Below are positions 52,522-61,582 of a stretch of 64,000 nt of DNA, in pieces. Each line of letters starts with the position of its first letter. The stretch's first letter is position 1. The notes under the pieces were generated by a model that was not told the DNA's origin, did not search any database, and worked only from the letters and a program-made list of their open reading frames with translations. The DNA is from Chthoniobacterales bacterium (lineage in GTDB: Bacteria; Verrucomicrobiota; Verrucomicrobiia; Chthoniobacterales; Terrimicrobiaceae). The stretch covers positions 1 through 64,000 of the forward strand of contig JACSRU010000095.1 in the NCBI GenBank assembly GCA_014879575.1, written 5' to 3'. Both the position numbers and the translations under genes were made by a program.

Positions 52522-53909
52522 GGCTTGGTCGATTCGACGATTTTCTTCCCCTCCTGCGAAACGCGATGCGGAGTGAACGTGCCACCCACTGCGCGTTCTA
52601 GCCGGACGCGGGCGATCCAGTAATCGCGGAGCGTGTCGATGTAGCCGCGTTCGGTATCGAGTTCGTCCGCCTTCGCAACGAAGAGCGCATACGGGCTGAT
52701 CTGCATCGCGTTGTATTGGAGGAGCGAGCGGTTCACGACCTTGATGCGCGTGGGCAGCACGTCGTCGTGATAGAACGTGGCCTGTTCGCGCAGGCTCAGA
52801 AGCTGATCGCGGTATTGGCGAACTTCGGAACGAATATCCACCGCCAGTGCCTCGAATTTCGCCTCGGCGCGGCGCAGCTCGGATTCGCCGCGGGCAATGC
52901 GCGCCTGACCTTGATTGAAGATCGGGAGTTCGAGCCGAAAGGCGGGTCCTGCATTCAAGGCTCCGTCGATGTCGCGCTCTCCGCTGAACCCGAAGTCGAG
53001 CACCGGCACCCAGCGATAGACACGCGTGAGTCCGAGCGCGCTGACGACGCTGATCAAATCCCGATGCGCCGCGCTCAGGTCGAGCCGCTGGCTGACGGCG
53101 AGCGATTCGAGATGGTCCATGGAGACATCGAACTTCGGAGCTGGCGGAAGGTCCCCACGGATTTCCCATGCGGTCTGCGCGCCCCACAGGCCGAGCAGCC
53201 GATTGAATTCCTCGCGGTGCGCGGCCAGCTCCGTTTGCGCACGGGCAATGTCCATCCGCCCCTGGCTGTAGGCCGATTGCATCTGGAGCAATTCGAGGTC
53301 GGTGACGTTTCCCGCCTTGAACTGCTTCTGCGCGAGATCGAGCGAGGCGGCGTTGGTCTCCTGCACGATTTTCAATCGCCCAAGAAGCTGCTGATCCGCC
53401 TGCACCCGGAAATAGGCTTCCTTCACCTCTGCGACGAGATCGAGCACCTCCGCCGCGACGCGCATCTCGGCAGCTTCGAGTTGCTCTTCCGCGATTTTCT
53501 TTTTGAGCGGAATCATCAGGATTTGCGCGAACTCCTGAGCGATGAGCCAGCCGTAGCGATTCATCTCGCCGTCCACGACCGGGAACTGCACCTCGAAGTC
53601 CAACGATGGGTTGGGCAATGTCACAGCATCGATCACGTCAGCCTTGGCGATTCCGATGTCTTCGAAGGTCGCCTGAAGATGGCGATTATTGAGAAGAGCC
53701 ACCTGCACCGCACCCGCCACGGTCAGCGGCCCCCGCAGATATTTCCGAATGTGAACCGTGGCGGCTTCACGGGTCGCGGTGTCGTTCTGCCACAGGACCA
53801 CGGCATCGGTGCGGCTTTGGACCGCTTCTTCCGTCTTGGTGGCGGCATGGATGAGACTCGTCGACACGATGAGTGTTGCTGCCGTGAAAATGGAAAGGGC
53901 TCGTTTCAT
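52518..53909 (-). CDS. TolC-family outer-membrane protein (second of the island)
   Basis: A 463-residue outer-membrane efflux protein with a signal peptide (MKRALSIFTAATLIVSTSLIHA) and the long helical repeats of TolC (AKADVIDAVTLPNPSLDFEV, KKKIAEEQLEAAEMRVAAEV, RGESELRRAEAKFEALAVDI). It differs from the cusC product and lies upstream of the multicopper oxidase. No RND or adaptor gene accompanies it here, so it may serve as an alternative channel for the CusBA pump or act as a copper-binding outer-membrane factor like PcoB/CopB neighbours. ATG 53909 follows a TTG codon. Confidence 0.85.
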   Translation of the reverse strand: MKRALSIFTAATLIVSTSLIHAATKTEEAVQSRTDAVVLWQNDTATREAATVHIRKYLRGPLTVAGAVQVALLNNRHLQATFEDIGIAKADVIDAVTLPNPSLDFEVQFPVVDGEMNRYGWLIAQEFAQILMIPLKKKIAEEQLEAAEMRVAAEVLDLVAEVKEAYFRVQADQQLLGRLKIVQETNAASLDLAQKQFKAGNVTDLELLQMQSAYSQGRMDIARAQTELAAHREEFNRLLGLWGAQTAWEIRGDLPPAPKFDVSMDHLESLAVSQRLDLSAAHRDLISVVSALGLTRVYRWVPVLDFGFSGERDIDGALNAGPAFRLELPIFNQGQARIARGESELRRAEAKFEALAVDIRSEVRQYRDQLLSLREQATFYHDDVLPTRIKVVNRSLLQYNAMQISPYALFVAKADELDTERGYIDTLRDYWIARVRLERAVGGTFTPHRVSQEGKKIVESTKP

Positions 53910-54145
53910 CAATGATGCATGCCGGACATCGCGGCCGGTTCGCTCGATTCGGAGCTTCTGAGAAGCGCCTCGGTTTGTTGAGTCATCGCGTCCTCACCCA
54001 GCGAACTTACGACGCCGGACGAGCCTTCGACTGCCTGCGGACTCGCGGGATGTGATGATGAAAGTGTGGGAAGCGGCGTTGTCGCGCACCCTGCTAGAAC
54101 CAGGACGGCAACGCAGGCTGCGGATTTCAGGAAATCAATGCTCAT
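53909..54145 (-). CDS. Small lipoprotein of the copper cluster
   Basis: A 78-residue protein with a lipoprotein signal (ACVAVLVLAGCATTP, lipobox LAGC), a Ser/Pro-rich linker and a C terminus ending MSGMHH that could hold a metal. It overlaps both neighbours by four or more bases. No family is known to me; the location in the middle of a copper operon suggests periplasmic copper binding or membrane assembly. Confidence 0.65.
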   Translation of the reverse strand: MSIDFLKSAACVAVLVLAGCATTPLPTLSSSHPASPQAVEGSSGVVSSLGEDAMTQQTEALLRSSESSEPAAMSGMHH

Positions 54146-54644
54146 GATCGTGAGCTTCTGTCGGTTGGGGAGCCACTTGATCGGGAGGACGAAACTCCGG
54201 ATGACGCACCCGCCCTCCGGCCTCCGCAATCCATGCGGCGACGAAGAGACACGCCACCGCGGCGAGTGCCGTCAATACCGACAGAGAAACCGCACTCCGC
54301 GGCCACTTCCACGGCAAGACGAGCGCGAGCGTTGCCAACCCTGCCATCGCATAGAACGCCCACGTCGCCTGATCGGCACGATCCATGTGCGTGTCGAGCC
54401 AGTCGATGCCGGCATCGTCGGCGATACGGCGGATTGGTTTGTAGGCGGCGGAGCCGGTTTCATAGACCGGCCATGCCGAGGCACCGGCGACCATCACGAT
54501 AATCAGCGCCGGGACGAACGCGGCGCGCTTTCGAGTGATAAATGCAACCACAAGCGCCAGCAAGCCCATCGCCGTGCCGATGATCGGCAGGTGATTGATC
54601 AGGACGTGCTGGTATGCGGGATTGGCGAGTTCTTCCACAAGCAA
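54135..54644 (-). CDS. Four-helix membrane protein with His-rich tail
   Basis: A 169-residue inner-membrane protein with four hydrophobic segments (LINHLPIIGTAMGLLALVVA, FVPALIIVMVAGASAWP, TWAFYAMAGLATLALVLP, LTALAAVACLFVAAWI). An NHLPIIG motif recalls DUF2231-like proteins. The C terminus ends in HDHEH, a potential metal site, and overlaps the start of the lipoprotein gene. It is probably part of the copper operon; its function is not known. Confidence 0.7.
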   Translation of the reverse strand: MLVEELANPAYQHVLINHLPIIGTAMGLLALVVAFITRKRAAFVPALIIVMVAGASAWPVYETGSAAYKPIRRIADDAGIDWLDTHMDRADQATWAFYAMAGLATLALVLPWKWPRSAVSLSVLTALAAVACLFVAAWIAEAGGRVRHPEFRPPDQVAPQPTEAHDHEH

Positions 54645-54693
54645 TTACCGAACAACCCGCCGGGAGATTTCGTCCCGGCGGGTCTGATGCGGG

Positions 54694-54990
54694 TTAATGT
54701 TGATGTGCCGACGGGGCGGCCGATGTGGAAGTTCCGCCGGACTTGGCGGCCTCGATCTTTTTCATGTAGGTCGCCGGATCCTTGTCGAAATCCTTCTTGC
54801 AACTCTTGCAGCAGAGCTGCACTTCCTGGCCCTCATAGGTGAAGACATAGGGCTTCCCCATCTCCGTCAATCCTTCTCCCGAAACGACGCATGTCTTGAG
54901 CGGGTAGGCGGGCGTCTCTTCCGCTGCGTGGAGGGTTGTGATTGCGCCGATGGCGGCGACGGCTGCTAGCAGGGCATTTCGTATTTTCAT
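54694..54990 (-). CDS. Small exported Cys-rich protein (YHS/TRASH-like)
   Basis: A 98-residue protein with a signal peptide (KIRNALLAAVAAIGAITTLHA). The mature part has PLKTCVVSGEGL, VFTYEGQEVQLCCKSCKKDF and PATYMKKIE, close to the YHS or TRASH type of metal-binding domain with a CCxxC pair. A His-rich C terminus (SAHQH) adds ligands. It is likely a periplasmic copper-binding protein or chaperone. Confidence 0.76.
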   Translation of the reverse strand: MKIRNALLAAVAAIGAITTLHAAEETPAYPLKTCVVSGEGLTEMGKPYVFTYEGQEVQLCCKSCKKDFDKDPATYMKKIEAAKSGGTSTSAAPSAHQH

Positions 54991-55018
54991 GATGTGTGCG
55001 TTTTGTTGATTTAAGAAT

Positions 55019-55438
55019 TTAGCTCGCACGGCATTTTGATTTTGCCGTGGCATGAGGCGTAATCGTGATCACCGCAGTTGGAGGCGCGGATATGGTTTCA
55101 ACGAAGGTCGTTCGACGGGTCCATGCACCGAGAACCCGCGGATGAGGATTTTGATGAATCGACGCGACCCGCTCCTGGATCACTTGGCCATCGGCACCAA
55201 CCACCGTCAGGCAAAGATGGCTTCCCGGAATAGCAGCGTAGCCAAACTGTCGATCAATGCGCCCGGAGATCCGCCATCCCTTCTTCGTCTTTTCGATACG
55301 GGCGCTCTGGATGTGAAGTGATGGGGAAGAATCAATCACGAGCCTCGGCGTCGCGGCATCCACCGCCCCGAAGGTTACCCCTGAGACGGCTGGAAAAATC
55401 GCGGCGACAACCAGTGAGAATAATTTCGGGAATCTCAT
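55019..55438 (-). CDS. Small exported protein, unknown
   Basis: A 139-residue protein with a signal peptide (RFPKLFSLVVAAIFPAVSGV) and a beta-rich mature part (IEKTKKGWRISGRIDRQFGY, GSHLCLTVVGADGQVIQER). No metal motif stands out; the C terminus (ATAKSKCRAS) has one Cys. It sits between copA and the YHS-like protein on the same strand and is likely part of the same transcript. Not recognised as a named family. Confidence 0.65.
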   Translation of the reverse strand: MRFPKLFSLVVAAIFPAVSGVTFGAVDAATPRLVIDSSPSLHIQSARIEKTKKGWRISGRIDRQFGYAAIPGSHLCLTVVGADGQVIQERVASIHQNPHPRVLGAWTRRTTFVETISAPPTAVITITPHATAKSKCRAS

Positions 55439-55498
55439 GACTTCTGAGTGGTGAAACGAGGGTTCCCTCGTCATCCCTCAACCTTTTTTTGATTTTCG

Positions 55499-57847
55499 TC
55501 AGACACGGACCCGCCGGAGCCGCAGTGCATTGAGGATCACTGAAACAGAACTGAGGCTCATCGCAGCACCTGCGATCACCGGACTCAAAAGCACCCCGAA
55601 TATCGGGTAGAGCAGGCCGGCTGCGACAGGGATTCCCAGCGCATTGTAGACGAATGCGAAGAAGAGATTCTGCCTGATGTTTCGCATGACTGCGCGGCTG
55701 AGTTTGATGGATGCGGCGATGCCGCCCAGGTCGCCCTTGACGAGCGTGATACCGGCACTCTCGATGGCAACATCGGTTCCGGTGCCCATCGCGACGCCGA
55801 CGTTCGCCTCGGCCAGCGCGGGGGCGTCGTTAATGCCGTCGCCAGCCATCGCGACAGTAGCCCCTGCGCCTTTCAATTTCCGGACAATATCGATTTTGTC
55901 CTGCGGAACGACCTCGGCGTGAACTTCATCAATTCCCAGCTCATGTGCGACCGCTTCAGCCGTTTTGCGATTGTCGCCGGTGCACATGATGACCTTTACT
56001 CCCATCGCGTGGAGATCCCTGATCGCCTGCGGGGTGTTGCTCTTGATGGGATCAGCAATGGCAAGAATGCCAAAAGGCTTGTTGCCTTTCGCAACCCACA
56101 CAACCGTCTGGGCCTTTTCCTGCCAAGCCTCCGCCACCTGCCGGAGATCGTCGTCGAGGGCTATGCCTGATTGTGAGAGGAAAACCGCCTTTCCCACGCG
56201 CACGGTCTCTCCACCCACATTACCCGTCACGCCGCCACCTGTGGTGGATTGGAAATCGTTCACGGCGAGCAGTTCGAGATTATCCTCGTTTGCCGCATCA
56301 ACGATGGCTCGGGCGAGCGGGTGCTCGCTGCTCTGCTCGACGGAAGCAGCGAATTGTAAAAGGTGCCGCGCATCGTGGCCGGCCGTGGCCTTGCGCTCGG
56401 TCACACGAGGTTTCCCGGCGGTTAGCGTGCCGGTCTTGTCCGTGACGAGGTGCGTGACGCGCCCGGCTATCTCGATGGCTTCGGCATTCTTCACCAGAAC
56501 GCCCATCTGGGCAGCGCGCCCGACACCGACCATGATCGACATCGGCGTGGCGAGACCGAGCGCGCAAGGGCAGGCGATGATGAGCACTGCGACGGCATTC
56601 ACGAGCGCATACGCCAGCGCGGGAGCAGGGCCGAAGACGGCCCAGACTACGAAGGTGACGATCGCAATTCCAAACACTGTCGGAACGAAATATCCCGCAA
56701 CGGTATCAGCCAGTTTTTGAATAGGCGCGCGACTGCGTTGTGCCTCGGAAACCATGTGGACGATCTGAGAAAGCAATGTATCCGAGCCCACCTTCTCGGC
56801 GCGCATCACGAAGGTTCCTGTCTGGTTGACAGTCGCGCCGATCACCTGATCATTCTTGCCCTTCTCGACCGGCATCGGCTCGCCAGTAATCATCGATTCG
56901 TCAATGTTGCTGCGACCTTCGATGACCACGCCGTCAATAGGCACCTTCTCGCCCGGTCGCACGCGCAACAAATCGCCTTTTCCAATCTGGTCGACAGCCA
57001 CCTCTTCTTCGCGTCCGTCACGGACGCGGTGCGCTGTCTTCGCTGCGAGGCCAAGCAGCGCCTTGATGGCCTGTCCCGTGCGGCTGCGCGCTTTGGCTTC
57101 GAGCATCTGCCCGAGCAGCACCAGCACGGTAATCACCGCGGCGGCTTCAAAATAAAGCCCCACTTCACCGCCGTGGCGGAACGACGTAGGGAAAACGCCA
57201 GGCGTCAGCACCGCAACAGCGCTGAAAAGGTATGCGGCACCCACACCCACGGCAATCAGGGTGAACATGTTCAGCGAGCGATTCAGGAACGAGCGCCATG
57301 CCTTCGTGAAGAACATCCCTCCGGCCCACAGCACGACAGGTGTCGTCAGGGCAAATTCGACCCATTTCGAAACGCTCTTTGGAATCATCGCCTCCACGTC
57401 GAAACCGGGTATCCAATGCCCCATCGCGATGAAGAACACCGGCAATGTGAGCCCCAATGCGATCCAGAATTTGCGCGACAACGCGCCAATCTCCGCGTCC
57501 CCCTCTTCGCCTCCGGTGATGGTCTTCGGTTCCAGAGGCATACCGCATTTCGGACAATCACCGGGATGATCCTGCTCGATCTCAGGGTGCATCGGGCAAG
57601 TGTAAATTGTTCTCGTCTCTAGCACGGCGGGAGTCGTGCGCTCCAGTGCCATACCGCATTTGGGGCAGTCGCCAGGTGTGTCGCTTTCCACCCCGGCGCA
57701 CATGGGGCAATGGTAGGCCTTCGGCGGCATCGGCGATTCTGAACGCCCCGGGCGTTCTGATGATGGGTCGTGCTGGTTATGGCAGCAGGGAGGCGGACTT
57801 CCGGCGGATTTAGGATCGTGACAGTTCATAGTTGATAGCTTTTCCAT
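55499..57847 (-). CDS. copA: P1B-type copper-translocating ATPase with two metal-binding modules
   Basis: A 782-residue Cu(I) export ATPase. Two heavy-metal-binding modules open it: [20 protein letters not shown] and [20 protein letters not shown] (about 45-66 and 83-104), then eight membrane helices and the P-type core: [22 protein letters not shown] with the CPC metal site, [20 protein letters not shown], and [10 protein letters not shown]. No classic MxCxxC HMA domain is present. The N terminus is Cys-rich ([10 protein letters not shown]). ATG 57847 is used; ATG 57829 is an alternative. It is divergent from the CorE-like sigma gene. Confidence 0.94.
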   Translation of the reverse strand: MEKLSTMNCHDPKSAGSPPPCCHNQHDPSSERPGRSESPMPPKAYHCPMCAGVESDTPGDCPKCGMALERTTPAVLETRTIYTCPMHPEIEQDHPGDCPKCGMPLEPKTITGGEEGDAEIGALSRKFWIALGLTLPVFFIAMGHWIPGFDVEAMIPKSVSKWVEFALTTPVVLWAGGMFFTKAWRSFLNRSLNMFTLIAVGVGAAYLFSAVAVLTPGVFPTSFRHGGEVGLYFEAAAVITVLVLLGQMLEAKARSRTGQAIKALLGLAAKTAHRVRDGREEEVAVDQIGKGDLLRVRPGEKVPIDGVVIEGRSNIDESMITGEPMPVEKGKNDQVIGATVNQTGTFVMRAEKVGSDTLLSQIVHMVSEAQRSRAPIQKLADTVAGYFVPTVFGIAIVTFVVWAVFGPAPALAYALVNAVAVLIIACPCALGLATPMSIMVGVGRAAQMGVLVKNAEAIEIAGRVTHLVTDKTGTLTAGKPRVTERKATAGHDARHLLQFAASVEQSSEHPLARAIVDAANEDNLELLAVNDFQSTTGGGVTGNVGGETVRVGKAVFLSQSGIALDDDLRQVAEAWQEKAQTVVWVAKGNKPFGILAIADPIKSNTPQAIRDLHAMGVKVIMCTGDNRKTAEAVAHELGIDEVHAEVVPQDKIDIVRKLKGAGATVAMAGDGINDAPALAEANVGVAMGTGTDVAIESAGITLVKGDLGGIAASIKLSRAVMRNIRQNLFFAFVYNALGIPVAAGLLYPIFGVLLSPVIAGAAMSLSSVSVILNALRLRRVRV

Positions 57848-57924
57848 AACTGCAAACGCATTCCTCCACGGAACATTACAGGGTAAGTTTGATGGCCGGT
57901 CGGGAGCCTGATAGAATTTTCCGG

Positions 57925-58455
57925 ATGACAGAACTGGAGCAGCGGCTTCTGGAGAATCTTGCGGCCTTCACCGGGTTCGCTCGCTCGCGCCTTGGAGATC
58001 CCGATCTGGCAGCTGACGCCGTTCAAGAAAGCCTCGTCAAAGCACTCAGTTCCGAAAAACAACCTCCCGCTTCCGAGGCCGATCGGTGGTTTTATCGAAT
58101 CCTGCGTCGCACCATTATTGACCTTTATCGACGCAATGAGGTCAGAGCTCGCTTGGTTGAAAGATTTCGGAGCGATCTTGAAGAAGCACCGGACACCGAA
58201 GAGCAAGGTGTGCTTTGCGGCTGTTTTCAGAGGCTGATCCCGGAACTTTCTTCTGCCGACGCCGAACTGATCCAGCGAATCGACTTGCAGGGTGAAAAGA
58301 TTGTCGAGATTGCCCGGGAATCCGGAACGACCGCCAACGCTCTCGGAGTGAGACTTCATCGAGCAAGAAAACGGCTGAGACAGCTTCTGGAGGCAACATG
58401 CCGCGTCTGTGCGAAACATGGATGTCTCGATTGCACGTGCCGAACCGCCCTATAG
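57925..58455 (+). CDS. ECF sigma factor with Cys-rich tail (CorE-like)
   Basis: A 176-residue extracytoplasmic-function sigma factor: region 2 includes [14 protein letters not shown] and [17 protein letters not shown], region 4 is [20 protein letters not shown] followed by [15 protein letters not shown]. The C terminus is [15 protein letters not shown], six Cys in 13 residues, as in the copper-responsive CorE sigma factors (ECF44) that sense metal directly rather than by an anti-sigma factor. It is divergent from copA, separated by about 80 bases, and has no anti-sigma gene beside it, which fits direct metal sensing. The CorE identity is inferred from the tail and position. Confidence 0.8.
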   Translation: MTELEQRLLENLAAFTGFARSRLGDPDLAADAVQESLVKALSSEKQPPASEADRWFYRILRRTIIDLYRRNEVRARLVERFRSDLEEAPDTEEQGVLCGCFQRLIPELSSADAELIQRIDLQGEKIVEIARESGTTANALGVRLHRARKRLRQLLEATCRVCAKHGCLDCTCRTAL

Positions 58456-58483
58456 CTTCACGGTGACGGGTCGTCACGCGGTC

Positions 58484-58511
58484 GCCTCCGAGAAGCATTT
58501 TCCTCGGAGGC
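58484..58511. terminator. Hairpin between convergent genes
   Basis: A perfect 9-bp stem, GCCTCCGAG (58484-58492) with CTCGGAGGC (58503-58511), lies between the 3' ends of the sigma gene (plus strand) and the small Cys protein gene (minus strand). It has TTTT only in its loop, so it would act on both strands with modest strength. Confidence 0.55.
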
Positions 58512-58534
58512 GTCGCGGTGATATTCGAGCGTTG

Positions 58535-58903
58535 TCAGCTGAGCTTGGCGAAGAACATGCAGGGCTTGCCGTTTTCGTCGACGACAACAACCTTCGTTTG
58601 CGGGCCGCCCCCCTTGCCGGACGGATTGACAAACGTTGTCTTGTATTCCTTCTTGCACGTCGGGCAGTGGATCATCCTGCCTTCTGTGCAGAGTTCTTTG
58701 GCTTCCTTTTGATCCTTGATGTTGATGACGACAATCGAATCCGAGGCCTTACAGACAAGGGCAACCTTGTCTCCAGCTTTGAGATTCTCAAAATCGCCTT
58801 TCTCCATTGCAGGAGTCGCCGGACCGCCTTTCCAAGCGGGCAGAGCGAAAGCTGCTGATGATAAAGCCACAAGGGCCAGTGCGGTAGTGAGTAGGGTTTT
58901 CAT
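58535..58903 (-). CDS. Small exported Cys protein, probable metal binder
   Basis: A 122-residue protein with a signal peptide (KTLLTTALALVALSSAAFA). The mature part contains VALVCKASDSIVV, ELCTEGRMIHCPTCKKEY with a CPxC and CTEGRMIHC arrangement, and a C-terminal PCMFFAKLS. Four Cys plus His suggest a redox or metal-binding site. It is convergent with the CorE-like sigma gene and located between the two sigma systems. No family name is assigned. Confidence 0.7.
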   Translation of the reverse strand: MKTLLTTALALVALSSAAFALPAWKGGPATPAMEKGDFENLKAGDKVALVCKASDSIVVINIKDQKEAKELCTEGRMIHCPTCKKEYKTTFVNPSGKGGGPQTKVVVVDENGKPCMFFAKLS

Positions 58904-59047
58904 TGATGTGTTTTTGTTACATGAGATGTAACGAAGGTTGTCGGGCGATCCCTCGGAATCCTTTTGGTCGGCGTGCCTCATTTTAATCCGGTACTGAACG
59001 ACTTCCGGGCTATACTCCCCGGGACAAGTCCGGCGGATATGGGAGGA

Positions 59048-59659
59048 CTATGGTGCGACAATTCCGAGGGCGGACAGACGCTCAATAAGAACCTTCCGAG
59101 CTCTATAAATCCGCACTTCGACTGCTTTCGGAGAAATCTTCAACAGCTCGGCAATTTCCTTGTGAGGACGACCTTCAATGGCGCCGAAAATAAAAGCCTC
59201 GCGCAGGTCCGTGGGAAGTTTCGCCAATTCGTGATCCAAAGCATGCAGCGCCTCCGTCGCTTCCGCTTGGTGATCAGGAGTCGGGCCCGGATGGGGAAAT
59301 TCGCGTTCCTCGCCTGAATATTCTCCCTCCCTGCGGACCAACGACTCGCTGGTCCGGGATTGCCGCGCCCAGCGCGACCTAGCGTGGTCGCGGCACAAGT
59401 TGAGGGCGATCTGGAAAAGCCAGGTTGAGAATTTGGCCTGGGGACGGGTGCGTTCTAAGGCGAACCAAGCGCGAATGAAGGTCTCTTGCGCGAGATCTCG
59501 CGCAGTTTCCGCATCGTCCACGTGCCGGACTATGAACGCGAAGATCGATCCTTGATGCCGGCCAATCAGCTCCGCAAAAGCGTCCTCGTCGCCAGACCGG
59601 GCACGCGATACCAACAGCCAATCATCCGGCTCTTCATGATCATCGATGCTCGTCGTCAT
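59048..59659 (-). CDS. cnrH: ECF sigma factor of a cnrYXH-like system (CnrH-like)
   Basis: A 203-residue ECF sigma factor: region 2 has DEDAFAELIGRHQGSIFAFI and ARDLAQETFIRAWFAL, region 4 KLPTDLREAFIFGAIEG then PHKEIAELLKISPKAVEVRI. It is the last gene of a three-gene operon in the order anti-sigma-like, periplasmic metal sensor, sigma, which is the cnrYXH order of Ni/Co resistance. Its ATG lies inside the 3' end of the sensor gene. The name is by analogy of order and fold; the metal is not certain. Confidence 0.85.
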   Translation of the reverse strand: MTTSIDDHEEPDDWLLVSRARSGDEDAFAELIGRHQGSIFAFIVRHVDDAETARDLAQETFIRAWFALERTRPQAKFSTWLFQIALNLCRDHARSRWARQSRTSESLVRREGEYSGEEREFPHPGPTPDHQAEATEALHALDHELAKLPTDLREAFIFGAIEGRPHKEIAELLKISPKAVEVRIYRARKVLIERLSALGIVAP

Positions 59660-60104
59660 GCGAGCTTTCGTCGCCCTCCCTCAGCGCATTGGCTGTCAGG
59701 CGCAACAGTTCATCATACTGTTCGGGGGTCAGCACTTTCCTCATTTCGAAGATGTGCCCGATGGTCACCTTTTGAAGATCCCCCATCCGGGAATGAATCT
59801 CCTCAATGGCCCGATGCACGTTCTCCGAATCCTGCTTATCCCGCTGGATGACATCGGCGAGCTGCACGTTTGCCATGTGGAGATGCTGTTCGAGCCGTGC
59901 ACGTTCCGTCGCGTATTGCTCTTCGATCGGCTTCAAGGCGCGCTCCTGGTCAGCGGTAAGATTGAGCTTGGAATGAACCCAATCATGCGTTCGTCGCTCC
60001 TTGAGCGATACAAACGGTGCGACCCAAAGACAAATGCCGGCCGATACCGCCGCAACGACGACCACGAGGCCAAGAAACGGGAGTAACCGAGCCAGTGACT
60101 TCAT
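59640..60104 (-). CDS. cnrX: CnrX/ZraP-like periplasmic metal sensor
   Basis: A 154-residue membrane-anchored periplasmic protein. One N-terminal anchor (LARLLPFLGLVVVVAAVSAG) is followed by a four-helix bundle pattern with HDWVHSKLNLTADQERALKP, HLHMANVQLADVIQRD and HIFEMRKVLTPEQYDELL. The His, Glu and Met positions resemble CnrX, which binds Co/Ni and controls release of its sigma factor. A His/Asp-rich C terminus (SSHDDEHR) adds possible metal ligands. It overlaps the upstream anti-sigma-like gene by ATGA. Confidence 0.84.
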   Translation of the reverse strand: MKSLARLLPFLGLVVVVAAVSAGICLWVAPFVSLKERRTHDWVHSKLNLTADQERALKPIEEQYATERARLEQHLHMANVQLADVIQRDKQDSENVHRAIEEIHSRMGDLQKVTIGHIFEMRKVLTPEQYDELLRLTANALREGDESSHDDEHR

Positions 60105-60424
60105 CGGATCGAGGCGAGCAACCCGGACGGAAGGTTACGCGAGCTGCCGGTAAAAATTTCCATATCAGCCGCCACGGAGTTGGCGCTCGGCAAAACGATC
60201 ACCGGAGCCATGGCTCCAACCACCACGGCAACGGCAAGAGCTGACGCCAGAATTGGCGGGTGCCAGATTCCCTCCAGTAAAGCCCGCCATCCTCGCAATT
60301 CGCTCTTCTGCCTCGTATGTTTCAAGCGAATCTCGCGAAGAACATCCTGTGCAAATGCGCCCGCAGCAGGCATCTCGGCCCCGCGAGCGCGGTGTTCTCG
60401 CAGGAGATCGTCAAAATTCATCAT
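60101..60424 (-). CDS. cnrY: CnrY-like anti-sigma factor
   Basis: A 107-residue protein with a short cytosolic N-terminal helix region (MNFDDLLREHRARGAEMPAA, GAFAQDVLREIRL) able to wrap a sigma factor, one transmembrane segment (ILASALAVAVVVGAMAPVIV) and a short periplasmic tail. Size, topology and position as first gene of cnrYXH match CnrY. It should hold the sigma factor at the membrane until the periplasmic sensor sees metal. Assignment is by architecture and context, since sequence is poorly conserved in this class. Confidence 0.72.
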   Translation of the reverse strand: MMNFDDLLREHRARGAEMPAAGAFAQDVLREIRLKHTRQKSELRGWRALLEGIWHPPILASALAVAVVVGAMAPVIVLPSANSVAADMEIFTGSSRNLPSGLLASIR

Positions 60425-60499
60425 GAGACATTTAACGACGGATTTTTGGAATTCCCTCTAAAAATCATCGATAGGTGCATCTGGAAGGGGCCAGGCGGG

Positions 60500-61480
60500 T
60501 CATTGGCCGGAAAAGTCCTGGGACCGGCAGCACGCTGTGGAAGATTCGACGTCCTCACAGGTGTGAACCTCGATCGTGGCATGAACGAGTTCCTCATGCT
60601 CGCTAAGGAGACCCCGGTAATATTCCGCGGATTGGGGCTCATGCGCCACAATGCTGACGATCGCCTCGAATTTTCCTGAACTCACCTGCCACACGTGAAG
60701 ATCCGCGATCCGCGCATCGCCATCCGCTTCGATCGCTGCAGGAATGACGTCGGGTAAGTCCGTATCCTTGGGCGTTTGGTCGAGAAGAATACCACTGGTG
60801 TCCCGGATCAACCCAGCAGCCCAGACAGCAATCACCACGCTTCCGACCACACCCATGATTGGGTCCATCCATCCCCAACCGAAAAACTTCCCGGCTAGCA
60901 GTGCTCCAATGGCCGTCACCGACGTCAACGCATCGGCCAGGACGTGCACATAGGCGGAACGCAGATTGAGATCGGCACCATGGCCGACGTGCCGATCGTG
61001 GCCGTGGTGAGAATGGCCGTGATGGTGGTCATCCTTGAGTAGCAACGCACAAATAACATTAACGAGAAGCCCGACCACGGCAACGCCGATAGCCTGGTTG
61101 AAATGAATGGAAAGCGGCTGGAAGAATCGGTGAATCGATTCACTCGCCATAATCAGTGCGACCACCGCGAGCACGACCGAGCTGGCAAAGCCACCGAGCA
61201 CCCCCATCTTTCCGGTGCCAAAGCTGAACCGTGGGTTATCAGCATGTCGGCGGCTGAGGGCATAAGCGACCGCTGTAATCACCAACGCTGCGACGTGAGT
61301 GCTCATGTGCCAGCCGTCCGCGAGGAGGGCCATTGAGTTGAACCAGATGCCCGCCGTGATCTCGATGACCATTATCGACGCGGTGAGGGCAATCACCGTG
61401 TGCGTGCGCCGCTCGGACCGCCCGTTCTCTTCGGCAAAGCGATGCGAATGCTGCCAACGAATCATATTATCCAGATGCAT
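60500..61480 (-). CDS. dmeF: DmeF-type cation diffusion facilitator (Co/Ni exporter)
   Basis: A 326-residue inner-membrane CDF transporter. Family marks: MVIEITAGIWFNSMALLADG followed by WHMSTHVAALVITAVAYALS (HxxxD-like sites of helices II and V), RFSFGTGKMGVLGGF, and ASESIHRFF, together with the cytoplasmic loop HHHGHSHHGHDRHVGHG. This long His-rich loop and the sequence HRFAEENGRSERRTH at the N terminus fit DmeF, a Co(II)/Ni(II) exporter. It lies directly upstream of cnrYXH on the same strand and is the likely target of that sigma factor. The C terminus has extra Cys (CEDVESSTACC). Confidence 0.9.
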   Translation of the reverse strand: MHLDNMIRWQHSHRFAEENGRSERRTHTVIALTASIMVIEITAGIWFNSMALLADGWHMSTHVAALVITAVAYALSRRHADNPRFSFGTGKMGVLGGFASSVVLAVVALIMASESIHRFFQPLSIHFNQAIGVAVVGLLVNVICALLLKDDHHHGHSHHGHDRHVGHGADLNLRSAYVHVLADALTSVTAIGALLAGKFFGWGWMDPIMGVVGSVVIAVWAAGLIRDTSGILLDQTPKDTDLPDVIPAAIEADGDARIADLHVWQVSSGKFEAIVSIVAHEPQSAEYYRGLLSEHEELVHATIEVHTCEDVESSTACCRSQDFSGQ

Positions 61481-61582
61481 ATCTTCTGACCTGCCTTTGA
61501 AGGAGCTATCAATATCATACGAATTTGCTGAATTTCATCCAACCAACTTTCCAGAGGACACTCGACGTTTTCGCCAAAACAT

